Assembly (NCBI GenBank): GCA_025054855.1
Contig: JANWZS010000015.1
Coordinates: forward strand, 1-45,104
Direction of reading: 5' to 3'
Source of the DNA: Candidatus Nitrosocaldus sp.
GTDB lineage: Archaea; Thermoproteota; Nitrososphaeria; Nitrososphaerales; Nitrosocaldaceae
DNA length: 45,104 nt
The position numbers and the translations under genes were made by a program. The notes under the pieces are model-generated. The model did not search any database. It was not told where the DNA came from and worked only from the letters and a program-made list of their open reading frames with translations. This document shows positions 25,520 through 33,080 of this stretch, piece after piece (the first letter of the stretch is position 1; each line of letters opens with the position of its first letter).

Positions 25520-25882
25520 ATGGATACAACTTTTTCTGTATTTTATGGAGTAGAAAGGGTACAGATAGTTCATTCATCGTATACGCCAACAGATAATATC
25601 GGTATGGAGAGCAATACCATAACCAGGCTCGTGAACCTTGGTATAGTGGAGGAGTATGATGGGGTTGTGACTCTAACTGATAAGTACATGAAGTACCTCG
25701 ACGATGTATGCAAGAGGCTCATCAAAGACGGGTACTGTGATGCATCGCTCGATCCCTACTCGTTCATGTTGGACAGCAACGCATATGCCATCACCTCCTG
25801 GGTAGGCATCATAAGGGAGAGTGAACTAGTTGAGATGCTTGCTGCTGTGATGTGCATATGGAGGGAGATGGTTGTATGGTAG
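25520..25882 (+). CDS. small winged-helix-like protein
   Basis: About 120 residues from the ATG at 25520; the frame is open further left to 25397, but that part is A/T-rich and unlike protein. The stretch NTITRLVNLGIVEEYDGVVTLTDKYMKYL has the helix-turn-strand pattern of a winged helix, with the wing in VEEYDGVVTLT. The remainder is helical and ends in REMVVW. A start at 25604 (MESNT) is also possible, since normal codon use begins there. The end overlaps the next start (ATGGTAG), so the two are translated together. The function is unknown; DNA binding is inference. Confidence 0.5.
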   Translation: MDTTFSVFYGVERVQIVHSSYTPTDNIGMESNTITRLVNLGIVEEYDGVVTLTDKYMKYLDDVCKRLIKDGYCDASLDPYSFMLDSNAYAITSWVGIIRESELVEMLAAVMCIWREMVVW

Positions 25883-26100
25883 CGTATGTACGTGCACTCA
25901 ATGACGATCTGAGGATACAGATGGCATATATACTTGGTGTGCTCGTTGGCAAGGGTCTAGATGATCCAAGGGCGGTATGCATGCTCCTGGAGGAGTGGGT
26001 GAGGATAAATGAGCCAGAGGTGAGTGAGAGGGATATAACCACAGCTATAGCGGAGATAGTGCAGATAGTGAAGAGGATAGAGCGCTGGAGGTACTGTTAG
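25876..26100 (+). CDS. small helical protein, function unknown
   Basis: A 74-residue protein starting at an ATG that overlaps the stop of the winged-helix gene. It is predicted to be all-helical (QMAYILGVLVGKGLDD, then AVCMLLEEWVRIN, then DITTAIAEIVQIVKRIERW). There is no recognised family. The tight overlap with the upstream gene and the same-strand genes downstream place it in a short operon. Confidence 0.5.
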   Translation: MVAYVRALNDDLRIQMAYILGVLVGKGLDDPRAVCMLLEEWVRINEPEVSERDITTAIAEIVQIVKRIERWRYC

Positions 26101-26114
26101 AGGGGTGTCATAAT

Positions 26115-26282
26115 ATGGTAAATAATATTAACGTTCCCCATATTCGGAGATGTAGGTCATGTTCCTCCATTAAGGAGATATATGCCAGTAATTTATGCAA
26201 GAGATGCTATTATCGCTTTTATATGCGCTGGTGGAGGGCAAAAAATAAGAAAGTTCCCATATTAAAGGAGGGCGAAGTATAG
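26115..26282 (+). CDS. 55-residue protein with two CxxC pairs
   Basis: A very short gene found by reading the gap. It encodes 55 residues with CRSC at residues 13-16 and CKRC at 28-31, spaced by 11, typical of a zinc ribbon or treble-clef knuckle. The tail is basic and aromatic (YYRFYMRWWRAKNKK), suitable for nucleic-acid contact. The stop is followed two bases later by the next ATG (26285), which supports translation as part of the operon. The gene is more A/T-rich than its neighbours. Zinc and nucleic-acid binding are inferred from the pattern only. Confidence 0.6.
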   Translation: MVNNINVPHIRRCRSCSSIKEIYASNLCKRCYYRFYMRWWRAKNKKVPILKEGEV

Positions 26283-26284
26283 GC

Positions 26285-27121
26285 ATGACATTAGAGGCTC
26301 TAGCATCATACAACATAAAGAAGCACCAACTCCTCGAGGAGTACAGAAGATTCAACAGGTTGAAGGCCAGTGACATAGCGGAGCTTGCAGAGGAGTTGGA
26401 ACTGGTAGGTTACCCCGTGGATAGGATAGTGGATAAACTGCTCAGGGACCTGGGAGAGGAGATATCGAAGGCTGTGATACTGAAGGCGCTACCAGAGAAG
26501 TACCTTAGGAGCAAGGGTAACTGCGCCAACATGATGGATGGCAGTTACCACATGGAAGGGTACTGCAGTAGGCATGGAATGGAGATTGGTGGTGATGGTG
26601 TGCATAGCAATAGGATGATTGAGTATGGTGATGATGATGGGAGCCATGGGGGTAATGATAGTGAGATACTCCTAGCAGTTACCGATGCCCAGATAACTGT
26701 GGAGGATATGCTCAGTATGGTCAAGGACCTTGTGAGCAAGTTGAGGAACAACCCTGCACTCTTGAGGCAGCTGGGGCAGGAGGATATCAGATCCCATGTA
26801 GCATCGATGAATGAAAGCATCAGATCTATACGAGCAACGCTCGATGAGATAAGGAGTAGCAAGGACCTCGATATGAGGGCATACATAAGGGAGTTGCAGG
26901 AGTTGTGCATACACCTGCTCTCGCTCTCGTACTCTTACAGGCATATAGCCAAGGTCTTCGGCATATCGGCAAAGTGGGTCAGCAAGATAGTAAGGGAGAG
27001 GAGCATAGAGCACCTTCCAAGTGTCTACATAAAGATAGATAGGGATGTGAGGGCAGGGGAGGAGATAGATATACTCCCATACGCCATAGCACTGTACAAG
27101 AGGAAGAGGCAGGAGGAGTAG
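26285..27121 (+). CDS. helix-turn-helix protein, family unknown
   Basis: A 278-residue protein. Residues 1-80 are helical with an ASDIAELAEELELVGYP unit, residues 80-125 are a Gly/His/Asp-rich low-complexity linker, residues about 130-205 are coiled-coil-like helices, and residues about 210-240 contain YRHIAKVFGISAKWVSKIV, a good helix-turn-helix. The last 35 residues end in a basic KRKRQEE tail. It may bind DNA as a dimer through the coiled region. It is placed between the four-cysteine protein (two-base gap) and the ATPase-GNAT gene, all on the plus strand. I do not recognise the family. Confidence 0.6.
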   Translation: MTLEALASYNIKKHQLLEEYRRFNRLKASDIAELAEELELVGYPVDRIVDKLLRDLGEEISKAVILKALPEKYLRSKGNCANMMDGSYHMEGYCSRHGMEIGGDGVHSNRMIEYGDDDGSHGGNDSEILLAVTDAQITVEDMLSMVKDLVSKLRNNPALLRQLGQEDIRSHVASMNESIRSIRATLDEIRSSKDLDMRAYIRELQELCIHLLSLSYSYRHIAKVFGISAKWVSKIVRERSIEHLPSVYIKIDRDVRAGEEIDILPYAIALYKRKRQEE

Positions 27122-27185
27122 TAATAGTAGTCTAGAGCACTAACATCCAATTTTTCTTGCTATTTATGCTACATGCTTGACCCTC

Positions 27186-28625
27186 ATGTTATTCTCCATA
27201 GATATTGCATTCGAGCAGGGTTACCCTGCCACCGATCGTGCCATGGATGTTGCACAGGCATTCGGTATAGCACTGGATACGAGGGTATTCAGGGTGCTGG
27301 ATGGTGTAGAGGTGGATGTGAATCCTGGGGATGTGGTGTACATAACTGGGGAGTCTGGGTCTGGCAAGTCAATGCTGTTGAAGGCATTGGCAGAGCATAT
27401 CTCCAAGCATGAGGGTATCTTTGGTAGCGTATGCCTCGCCGACACCATACGTATAGATGAGGATGAGGTCCTGGTAGAGAGTGTAGGCTCGAGCACGGAT
27501 GAGGCGCTCAGACTGCTGAGCACGGTTGGGCTCAACGATGCCTACCTCTTCCTTAGACGCTACAGGGAGTTGAGTGATGGCCAGAGGTACAGGTACAGGA
27601 TAGCCAAGGCCCTAGCAGATGGTACACATGGCGTGCTAGTATTCGATGAGTTCTGCTCAACACTAGATAGGGATACTGCCAAGGTGGTAGCATACCTGCT
27701 CCAGAAGGTCGCCAGGGCAAACAGGAGGACCCTGCTCGTTGCAACTGCACACGATGACCTTGCAGATGATCTAATGCCAGATCTGGTTATACGCAAGGGT
27801 TATGGGCCAAGTATAAGCATAGAGTATGCTAGAAGGGGAAGGGGTGTAGGGGGGCAGAGCAACCGTAGTCATGGTTCAGGCAGTAACCGTTCAGGTAGAT
27901 ACACGCACAGATGCTCACTCCTCAAGTACGTAAGGATAGAGAAGGGTGGCATGGACGATTGGCGCATGCTCGAGGGCTACCACTACAGGGGCAACAGGCC
28001 ATATGGTATAAGGCATGTGTTCAGGGCGAGGATGAGGGATGAGGTCGTTGGTGTTGTACTCTACAGTGTACCATCGCCATCATGCAGGGGTAGAAACATA
28101 GCACTCGCCAGAGTGCCCAGCATAGATGAGGTGAACAGGGACTTCATAACCATAAGCAGGGTAGTTGTGCTGCCAAGGTTCAGGGGTATAGGTCTGGCAA
28201 GTATGCTGGTAAGGCATACCATGCCCCTCGTAGGGAAGAGGTACGTTGAGAGCATAGCCGTCATGGGGAGATACAACCCGTTCTTCGTGAAGGCAGGGAT
28301 GAGGGAGATAGTGTACGAGCCAGATAGAAAGTATGTCAAGGCACTCGACAGGCTTGAGCGGTACGGGTTCGATAGAAGGCTGGCAGCGAGCAGGGAGTAC
28401 TGCTACTCCATACTCAAGGGCATGGGTGATGATGATGTCAGCGATCTGGTGGGCATAGTATCGAGGATTAGGTTTGCTGTATGTAATGCAGTAGGTAGGA
28501 GCAGGGAGTACTCGAGCGATATGTTGCTCGACAGATATGTGCTTGCCAAGGCTATAGCGAACATAGCTATGCTTGCTCAGGAGAAGCACTACTACATATG
28601 GGAGAATACTGGTCTTTCAGACTAG
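27186..28625 (+). CDS. ABC-type ATPase fused to GNAT acetyltransferase (COG2401 type)
   Basis: A 479-residue two-domain soluble protein. The N-terminal ABC ATPase has Walker A GESGSGKS (55-62), a variant signature LSDGQ (129-133), Walker B VLVFDE (150-155) and a His in TAHDD. After a Gly/Ser/Asn-rich linker (about 217-238), the C-terminal domain is a GNAT acetyltransferase, with RFRGIGLA (331-338) as the acetyl-CoA loop and AVMGRYNPFF following. This fusion is known as COG2401 from archaea and viruses; its substrate is not established, and it has no transmembrane partner. A TATA-like TATTTATGC is about 22 bases before the ATG at 27186, while the frame opens at a TTG (27177). It may be read both from this promoter and from the genes before it. 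Confidence 0.82.
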   Translation: MLFSIDIAFEQGYPATDRAMDVAQAFGIALDTRVFRVLDGVEVDVNPGDVVYITGESGSGKSMLLKALAEHISKHEGIFGSVCLADTIRIDEDEVLVESVGSSTDEALRLLSTVGLNDAYLFLRRYRELSDGQRYRYRIAKALADGTHGVLVFDEFCSTLDRDTAKVVAYLLQKVARANRRTLLVATAHDDLADDLMPDLVIRKGYGPSISIEYARRGRGVGGQSNRSHGSGSNRSGRYTHRCSLLKYVRIEKGGMDDWRMLEGYHYRGNRPYGIRHVFRARMRDEVVGVVLYSVPSPSCRGRNIALARVPSIDEVNRDFITISRVVVLPRFRGIGLASMLVRHTMPLVGKRYVESIAVMGRYNPFFVKAGMREIVYEPDRKYVKALDRLERYGFDRRLAASREYCYSILKGMGDDDVSDLVGIVSRIRFAVCNAVGRSREYSSDMLLDRYVLAKAIANIAMLAQEKHYYIWENTGLSD

Positions 28626-28816
28626 AGTCAGTAAGCATATGCTGGTAGGTACGACATGGCTCAAGAGGAGTACGTTAGAATACCTATCCACTGAATCCAA
28701 ATACGTTTGCGCTAGGCAAGATCATAAACTAGTCCATAAACGAGTAACCGATCAAGTATATTGGATGATGGTGTAAATGTATGGATAAAATAAAAGAGGG
28801 CTTATGGCTGTTTTGC
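28626..28816. other. short intergenic region between convergent genes
   Basis: No supported gene in about 190 bases. The stretch just after the ATPase-GNAT stop shows no clear T-run; A/T-rich DNA begins near 28790 (ATAAAATAAAA), which could serve as a terminator for the leftward gene when read on the minus strand (T-rich). Confidence 0.4.
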
Positions 28817-29302
28817 TTACTTGCTCCTGCTCCTGAGGACCTTGAAGCCAGCGAATGCTGCCAATGGTGCTGTGACCGCTGTTATGGCACCCAGTATGAA
28901 CTCGGGGACGACCTGGAAGGTCACTTGGAACTCATAGAGGAATGGGTTACCACCATCAGCATTTGCAGCGAATACCCACCAATCACCTACCATATCAAAG
29001 CCAGCAAAGCCATAGGTTCCTGGATCTATGGTTACACATCCACCCCCAGGTATAGTCACCATTGGGCTAACTACTGAACTGAATGCGAAGGTTCCATTAG
29101 GCTTAACCAGTGCTATGAGATCTATATTCATTGTTGTATTTGCACATAGTTGGAAGAGTCCTGTATCGCCAAGTACGTATGGTGAACCTACAGCCGTTAC
29201 ACTAGCAGCAGCATGCGCCTTGTTGCCGTTGGCTATCATCCCTACTACCAGAAGCGATCCCAGTGCCATTATTGCGAGTATTGCCTTGGACTGCATTATC
29301 AT
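28817..29302 (-). CDS. exported protein with archaeosortase-type C-terminal sorting signal
   Basis: A 161-residue protein with an N-terminal signal peptide (hydrophobic residues about 7-22, then a likely cleavage after KAHAA). A beta-rich middle of about 100 residues contains one CAN and one GGGCVT pair of Cys. The C-terminus is a tripartite sorting signal: VPEFILGAI at residues 132-140, a hydrophobic segment, and a basic tail (KVLRSRSK). This is the kind of tail recognised by the archaeosortase encoded at 255-1232, and the same VPE-x(3)-GAI pattern is found in the broken gene at 11799-12660. A strong TATA box lies about 25 bases upstream. It is probably an abundant small surface protein; its role is unknown. 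Confidence 0.8.
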   Translation of the reverse strand: MIMQSKAILAIMALGSLLVVGMIANGNKAHAAASVTAVGSPYVLGDTGLFQLCANTTMNIDLIALVKPNGTFAFSSVVSPMVTIPGGGCVTIDPGTYGFAGFDMVGDWWVFAANADGGNPFLYEFQVTFQVVPEFILGAITAVTAPLAAFAGFKVLRSRSK

Positions 29303-29318
29303 CTTTAGCCATGAAGAG

Positions 29319-29330
29319 CTATTTAAATAT
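29319..29330 (-). promoter_or_regulatory. TATA box for the sorted surface protein
   Basis: On the minus strand ATATTTAAATAG is centred about 23-27 bases before the ATG at 29302. It is one of the best TATA matches in the window, as might be expected for a highly expressed surface protein. Confidence 0.65.
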
Positions 29331-29410
29331 TTCTAAAAGTAGCAGGTTTAGTTCTATAACTTATATTATAGAAGATATATTATAGAAGATTAATTAGAAC
29401 GTTGTACCGG

Positions 29411-30130
29411 TCAATCATCTCTGTCCTCTTCTATACCCCTATTTATAATATATGTTCTGTACACACCTGCGAGTGCGAGTGTTATGCTCATTGCGCTCAT
29501 AGACACAACTATTGGATCCAGCCTTATACCCCATGGGCTGTAGTTGAGCAGGAACCCGGTCAATGGTACAACTGCAAGGCTCAAGCCTATGCTCAGCGCT
29601 ATCCTCTCTATCATATCCATCTCCCTAGTAGGGAAGAGCAGTTGCATAAGCGCATAGCCAGGGATGAAGAGCACGAATGCCCCTCCAACAACTATCCTCA
29701 CTATACTCCATGGTAGTGTGTCTGGGAGCACGTATATCGTGAGTATGGTCACTGCAGTTACTATTGCAGTTATCCAGAGTGTCATGCTCAGGTACATATT
29801 CTTGATGTAGTCCTTGAATGATGTTATACTTGAGTTGTAGAGTGCTATGGCCTTCTTGCGTGCAAGCCTATTCACAGCATCGAGGATATCGTCAACGCCT
29901 ATGCTGGATGAGGAGAGCCTTGCCCTTACTGCTTCGTTGCTCATCAACATTCCAACAACATCCCTTACCTTGCTGCAGTTACTCCTTACAGCGTAGAGTA
30001 CCAGTTGCTCAAGCATCTCATCCCTATCCTCTATCTTGAGGATCTGCTCTATATCCCTGTACCTTGTTACCCTCCCCTTCTTCCCCTCCCTAACCTCCTC
30101 TACTTTACGTTGAACCATATCTGATTCCAC
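29411..30130 (-). CDS. DUF1616 family membrane protein
   Basis: A 239-residue protein. The N-terminal half is cytoplasmic and helical (EQILKIEDRDEMLEQLV, then SIGVDDILDAVNRLARKKAI), resembling a small adaptor region. The C-terminal half holds four transmembrane segments with the DUF1616 pattern: FVLFIPGYALMQLLFP, then DMIERIALSIGLSLAVVPL and LNYSPWGIRLDP. DUF1616 proteins occur in archaeal envelope and S-layer neighbourhoods, with unknown function. It overlaps the gene before it by 31 bases and ends the five-gene leftward operon that starts at 32397. The start could also be the second ATG at 30118. Confidence 0.8.
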   Translation of the reverse strand: MESDMVQRKVEEVREGKKGRVTRYRDIEQILKIEDRDEMLEQLVLYAVRSNCSKVRDVVGMLMSNEAVRARLSSSSIGVDDILDAVNRLARKKAIALYNSSITSFKDYIKNMYLSMTLWITAIVTAVTILTIYVLPDTLPWSIVRIVVGGAFVLFIPGYALMQLLFPTREMDMIERIALSIGLSLAVVPLTGFLLNYSPWGIRLDPIVVSMSAMSITLALAGVYRTYIINRGIEEDRDD

Positions 30131-30753
30131 ACGCTCCTCCTCTCATTCATGCTATCCAACCACGAGAACTCGAATGCTCTACTCTCAGGGTTGTACCTCC
30201 ATAGCTCCATAACGAGTCTAAAGTTCTTCCCATCTATGCTCCTCACATCTGTGCTGACTCTCTCACCATTTATGAGCACCTCCTTAACCACAACATACAT
30301 CCTTCCATCATCGCCGCGCTCCCTTGCTATGCTTGCTATACTCCACTCTAGTGGGATGGTTATGGTTGAGTCATGAGCGACTACCTGCCTAACCTCGTAC
30401 AGATGCTCCACAGGGCTAGGTGTGTGCATGTTATCATCTGGTATTGGCATATCAGCGTTGAGCAACTTCACCCTTACTGCTATGTACTCGGCACTCCCCA
30501 TCCTGTTGTACACCTGCAGGTACCATCTCATATCATCCCCCAGCGCTACGTCTGGGCTGGTGGAGGGATAGTAGTTGGATGCCATCATCTCCCTGCCTAG
30601 GGTGCTCAGACTCATGAACCTCTCGTACCCTCTAGGCATAGATGCAACATAGGCTATGCTCATGCTTACCGCTATGAGTATGGCAAGTGCGATGAGGAAC
30701 TGCCTGGACCTTAGAGGCCTCAGCACATATGACTCTAGACCAGAATCTGCCAT
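30100..30753 (-). CDS. membrane-anchored protein, DUF1616-associated
   Basis: A 217-residue protein with one transmembrane helix (about residues 18-36) and an outward beta-rich domain. The stretch DDMRWYLQVYNRMGSAEYIAVRVKLLN, read in parts, resembles the extracellular second domain of DUF1616 proteins (VYNRMG, AVRVKLLN), followed by ITIPLEWSI and MELWRYNPES. Split DUF1616 halves in adjacent genes are consistent with a two-chain complex. It overlaps the DUF1616 gene by 31 bases and is four bases after the gene before it, so it is part of the operon. Confidence 0.7.
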   Translation of the reverse strand: MADSGLESYVLRPLRSRQFLIALAILIAVSMSIAYVASMPRGYERFMSLSTLGREMMASNYYPSTSPDVALGDDMRWYLQVYNRMGSAEYIAVRVKLLNADMPIPDDNMHTPSPVEHLYEVRQVVAHDSTITIPLEWSIASIARERGDDGRMYVVVKEVLINGERVSTDVRSIDGKNFRLVMELWRYNPESRAFEFSWLDSMNERRSVWNQIWFNVK

Positions 30754-30757
30754 ACAC

Positions 30758-31291
30758 TCACTCCTCCTCCTTCCTCTCCCTTATGCCCATCTCCATCATC
30801 TCTGCCCTTATGTAGCCCTTCAGGTTGGTGTAGAGCATAACTACTGCCACTGATGACACTACACCAGCGATTGGTGCATAGACTAGCATGTTCATGTAGA
30901 ACCTATCTGTATTCTCCCTCACCTTCTGCTCATATAGCACTCTGGCATCTCTTGCTATGGAGTCAAGCATATCAGCTGCAACTGCTAGGCACTCCTCCCT
31001 GCTTGTACACTGATCCTGAAGATCGCTATCATCACCATGCTCTGCCTGCCTCATCAGGTTGAGTGCTGCATTGAGCCTCTCTACAAGATGCGATGTATCT
31101 GCACCAGCAGAGTCAGCCTCCATTATCCTTACCAGTGCTTGATGGACACGATCATCAACCTGCGCCGCATCCACGGTAGGTATCATTGGCATGTCTCTAT
31201 ACCATTGATGTATTATCATGAGTGATAGGAAGGCTAGTGCTGTCAGGTAGTAGCAGTAGTGGTACCTTACCTTCACATATACTCTATCCAT
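30758..31291 (-). CDS. two-helix membrane protein, function unknown
   Basis: A 177-residue protein with a transmembrane helix near the N-terminus (residues about 12-28) and another near the C-terminus (about 132-152). The extracytoplasmic loop between them is helical and acidic, with Cys94 and Cys100 (QCTSREEC) that may form a disulfide. The tail is charged (RERKEEE). No family is recognised. Gaps to the neighbouring genes are 4 and 12 bases. Confidence 0.65.
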   Translation of the reverse strand: MDRVYVKVRYHYCYYLTALAFLSLMIIHQWYRDMPMIPTVDAAQVDDRVHQALVRIMEADSAGADTSHLVERLNAALNLMRQAEHGDDSDLQDQCTSREECLAVAADMLDSIARDARVLYEQKVRENTDRFYMNMLVYAPIAGVVSSVAVVMLYTNLKGYIRAEMMEMGIRERKEEE

Positions 31292-31303
31292 GCCATGCCC
31301 ACC

Positions 31304-31513
31304 TCATCCTATTATGGCGGATATCCTTATCATCGCTATCACAATGAATGCCAAGCCTGAGCCCACCGCTATGATCCTGAGCCTCTTCACATCCAGCACG
31401 GTCTTTGCCCTGCCGTAGTATGGCGCAAGTAGTTCTGAGGTTATCAGCATTATTATTGAGGATACTGCGAGCCATAGACCGATATCCCAGAGGCTGAATG
31501 CGAATGAGTACAT
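31304..31513 (-). CDS. small two-helix membrane protein
   Basis: A 69-residue protein with two transmembrane helices (about 8-27 and 45-65) joined by a basic cytoplasmic loop (YYGRAKTVLDVKRLR). It starts two bases after the end of the upstream gene and ends 12 bases before the next, so it is clearly part of the operon. It may be an accessory subunit of the envelope complex formed by its neighbours. No family is recognised. Confidence 0.65.
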   Translation of the reverse strand: MYSFAFSLWDIGLWLAVSSIIMLITSELLAPYYGRAKTVLDVKRLRIIAVGSGLAFIVIAMIRISAIIG

Positions 31514-31515
31514 AT

Positions 31516-32397
31516 CTACCCAACCATCTCCAGCAGTGAGTACGTTGTATCAACCCTACTCTTCCCTACACTACTCTCCTTCACCATCACAGCCTTGCCT
31601 GTGCTCTTGCCCAATGCAAGTGCTATGCTCGAGCATACGGGGCATAGCGCAGTGCTTATGGAATGCATGCTGGAGCATATCCTTGCTGTATCCCTGCCCT
31701 TTATAGTAACCCTCACCGTATCATCGCCATCTGCGCTGATCTCAACACTATCAGCCATCATGAACTCCTCGACGAAGAGCCTTCCAATGTTCATGCTCAA
31801 CTCCTCCATGCTCATCAGTGCAAAGTTGGCATCGAGCCTATCCTCGAAGAGATCGATCAGGCCCTGTGCTGGTGCCTTTATGATCATGCCCTTCTTCTGC
31901 AAATACTGCGCATCTGTAGTACCTATCTTGTCTATATCCTCGCCATCACCTACGCTAGCGATGTACTGGATCAGATCCGCTGTGCTGCTCTGCTCGCCCT
32001 GATGTACAAGTATGTAGCCTTGGCTCAGCCCACCTAGCCTGAGCTGCCTAGGGTAGAAGAGTATCGCATTGCCCACTGCGTAGCCTATATGCGATAGTAT
32101 ACTGCTCATACTCTTGCCGTATGCCTCCACCACTGCCCTGAATATCTCATCAGGGTAGTAGCGTGCTGATGTGATGTAGTATAGCACTGAGCCCCAGAAC
32201 GTCAGACCAAGGCCTATGAACGTGAGGATAAGAGAACTGTATATGTAGGAGAAGAGTAATGCCACTCCCCCTGTTGCAACCATGGGGAGTACGAATACAA
32301 ACCTACTCCTATCATATCTGTTGAGCCTTATAGGGCTCACGCTTGAACCATGGCCTGAACCATGCTCCTTACGCTCCTGGTTCACCTGTTCACTCAT
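31516..32397 (-). CDS. two-helix membrane protein with large cytoplasmic domain
   Basis: A 293-residue protein. A polar, His/Gly-rich N-terminus is followed by two close transmembrane helices (FVFVLPMVATGGVALLFSY and LILTFIGLGLTFWGSVLYYI), then about 200 residues of soluble domain. In that domain, a late CPVC motif (ALCPVCSSIALAL) could bind metal or be redox-active, although a single pair is not conclusive. It is the first gene of the five-gene leftward operon. The ATG at 32397 is supported by a TATA-like TAATAAATAT about 36 bases upstream; the frame opens further at 32424, which lies too close to that box. Function unknown. Confidence 0.68.
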   Translation of the reverse strand: MSEQVNQERKEHGSGHGSSVSPIRLNRYDRSRFVFVLPMVATGGVALLFSYIYSSLILTFIGLGLTFWGSVLYYITSARYYPDEIFRAVVEAYGKSMSSILSHIGYAVGNAILFYPRQLRLGGLSQGYILVHQGEQSSTADLIQYIASVGDGEDIDKIGTTDAQYLQKKGMIIKAPAQGLIDLFEDRLDANFALMSMEELSMNIGRLFVEEFMMADSVEISADGDDTVRVTIKGRDTARICSSMHSISTALCPVCSSIALALGKSTGKAVMVKESSVGKSRVDTTYSLLEMVG

Positions 32398-32427
32398 TAT
32401 TATACCTACCCTTCTACTCCTCACTCA

Positions 32428-32440
32428 TATTTATTATTAA
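32428..32440 (-). promoter_or_regulatory. TATA box for the five-gene membrane operon
   Basis: On the minus strand the A/T-rich stretch TTAATAATAAATA precedes the first gene of the operon by about 36 bases. A second A/T-rich box for the divergent gene lies at 32474-32482. Confidence 0.5.
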
Positions 32441-32473
32441 GCCCTATGTGTGTCACTCTTCATACTTTATTCT

Positions 32474-32482
32474 TCAATATAG
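32474..32482 (+). promoter_or_regulatory. TATA box for the beta-sandwich fragment protein
   Basis: TCAATATAG is centred about 24 bases before the ATG at 32502, supporting expression of this short protein as its own unit. Confidence 0.45.
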
Positions 32483-32501
32483 CAGTAACCATTATAACAT
32501 C

Positions 32502-33080
32502 ATGTCAAGCAACAGTAACAACAATATCAACATACCCACGGGAAGTGTAGCAGAGGGCGAGCATACGCTGGAGTTCTATGCCATGGATATGCTAAGCATA
32601 AGGGGTAGCGTAAGGCTCGTAAGGTTCACGAGGATGTCCCTGGATGCTGTTGCAATAGAGTTCGGTAACCCTACAGTTGTCAGGGATGGTACAACGTTCG
32701 TATCATCATCTACACCAGTTACGGTGAGCACTCCCTACAGCGTGCTGAAGGTGCAGTACCAGGTCGTCCCTGCTGGAAGGAACCCAACAGATTCAGCATG
32801 GGTAACATCCACTGGAAGCAGTATAACATTCACCATGCCAGCGACCCTTCAGGATGGTTCATACACCGTATTCTACAGAGCAACCACTGGCAATAGGCAT
32901 GGAAGCGTGAAGAGCATAACTGTAACGCTGGATAACACTCCACCAACTACAAGCATAAACATACAGGATGGTGCATTACTTACCGATAGCGATACCATAA
33001 CCATAACGGCAAGTGATTCAGGCTCTGGAGTAGCAAAGATATTCTACAGGATAGATGGAGGAGAGTGGGTATCCAACTAG
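32502..33080 (+). CDS. beta-sandwich protein beginning and ending in half-domains
   Basis: A 192-residue protein without a signal peptide or transmembrane segment. It opens with GEHTLEFYAMDMLSIRGSV, which is the second half of an OmpL47/Ig-like domain (usual pattern EGTHTLEYYAxDxxGN). It then holds one Ig-like module (FGNPTVVRDGTTFVSSSTP up to VKSITVTLDNTPPTTS). It closes with SGSGVAKIFYRIDGGEW and two further residues, which is the first half of the same OmpL47-like domain, and a stop. The missing continuation has the same form as the N-terminus of the protein at 39442. The gene has its own TATA box and a T-rich terminator, so it may be expressed. It could be a gene split by insertion, a cassette of a shuffled surface gene, or a true short protein. 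Confidence 0.6.
   Translation: MSSNSNNNINIPTGSVAEGEHTLEFYAMDMLSIRGSVRLVRFTRMSLDAVAIEFGNPTVVRDGTTFVSSSTPVTVSTPYSVLKVQYQVVPAGRNPTDSAWVTSTGSSITFTMPATLQDGSYTVFYRATTGNRHGSVKSITVTLDNTPPTTSINIQDGALLTDSDTITITASDSGSGVAKIFYRIDGGEWVSN

Noticed and set aside
31284-31553. Alternative minus-strand frame of 89 residues over the small membrane protein
   Set aside because: The frame at 31304-31513 has two clean transmembrane helices and operon-type spacing, whereas this one overlaps both neighbours and has no features.
32343-32501. N-terminal extension of the beta-sandwich fragment protein with a hydrophobic stretch resembling a signal peptide
   Set aside because: This stretch overlaps the divergent operon and its promoter, is A/T-rich, and lies upstream of a well-placed TATA box; the start at 32502 is better supported.
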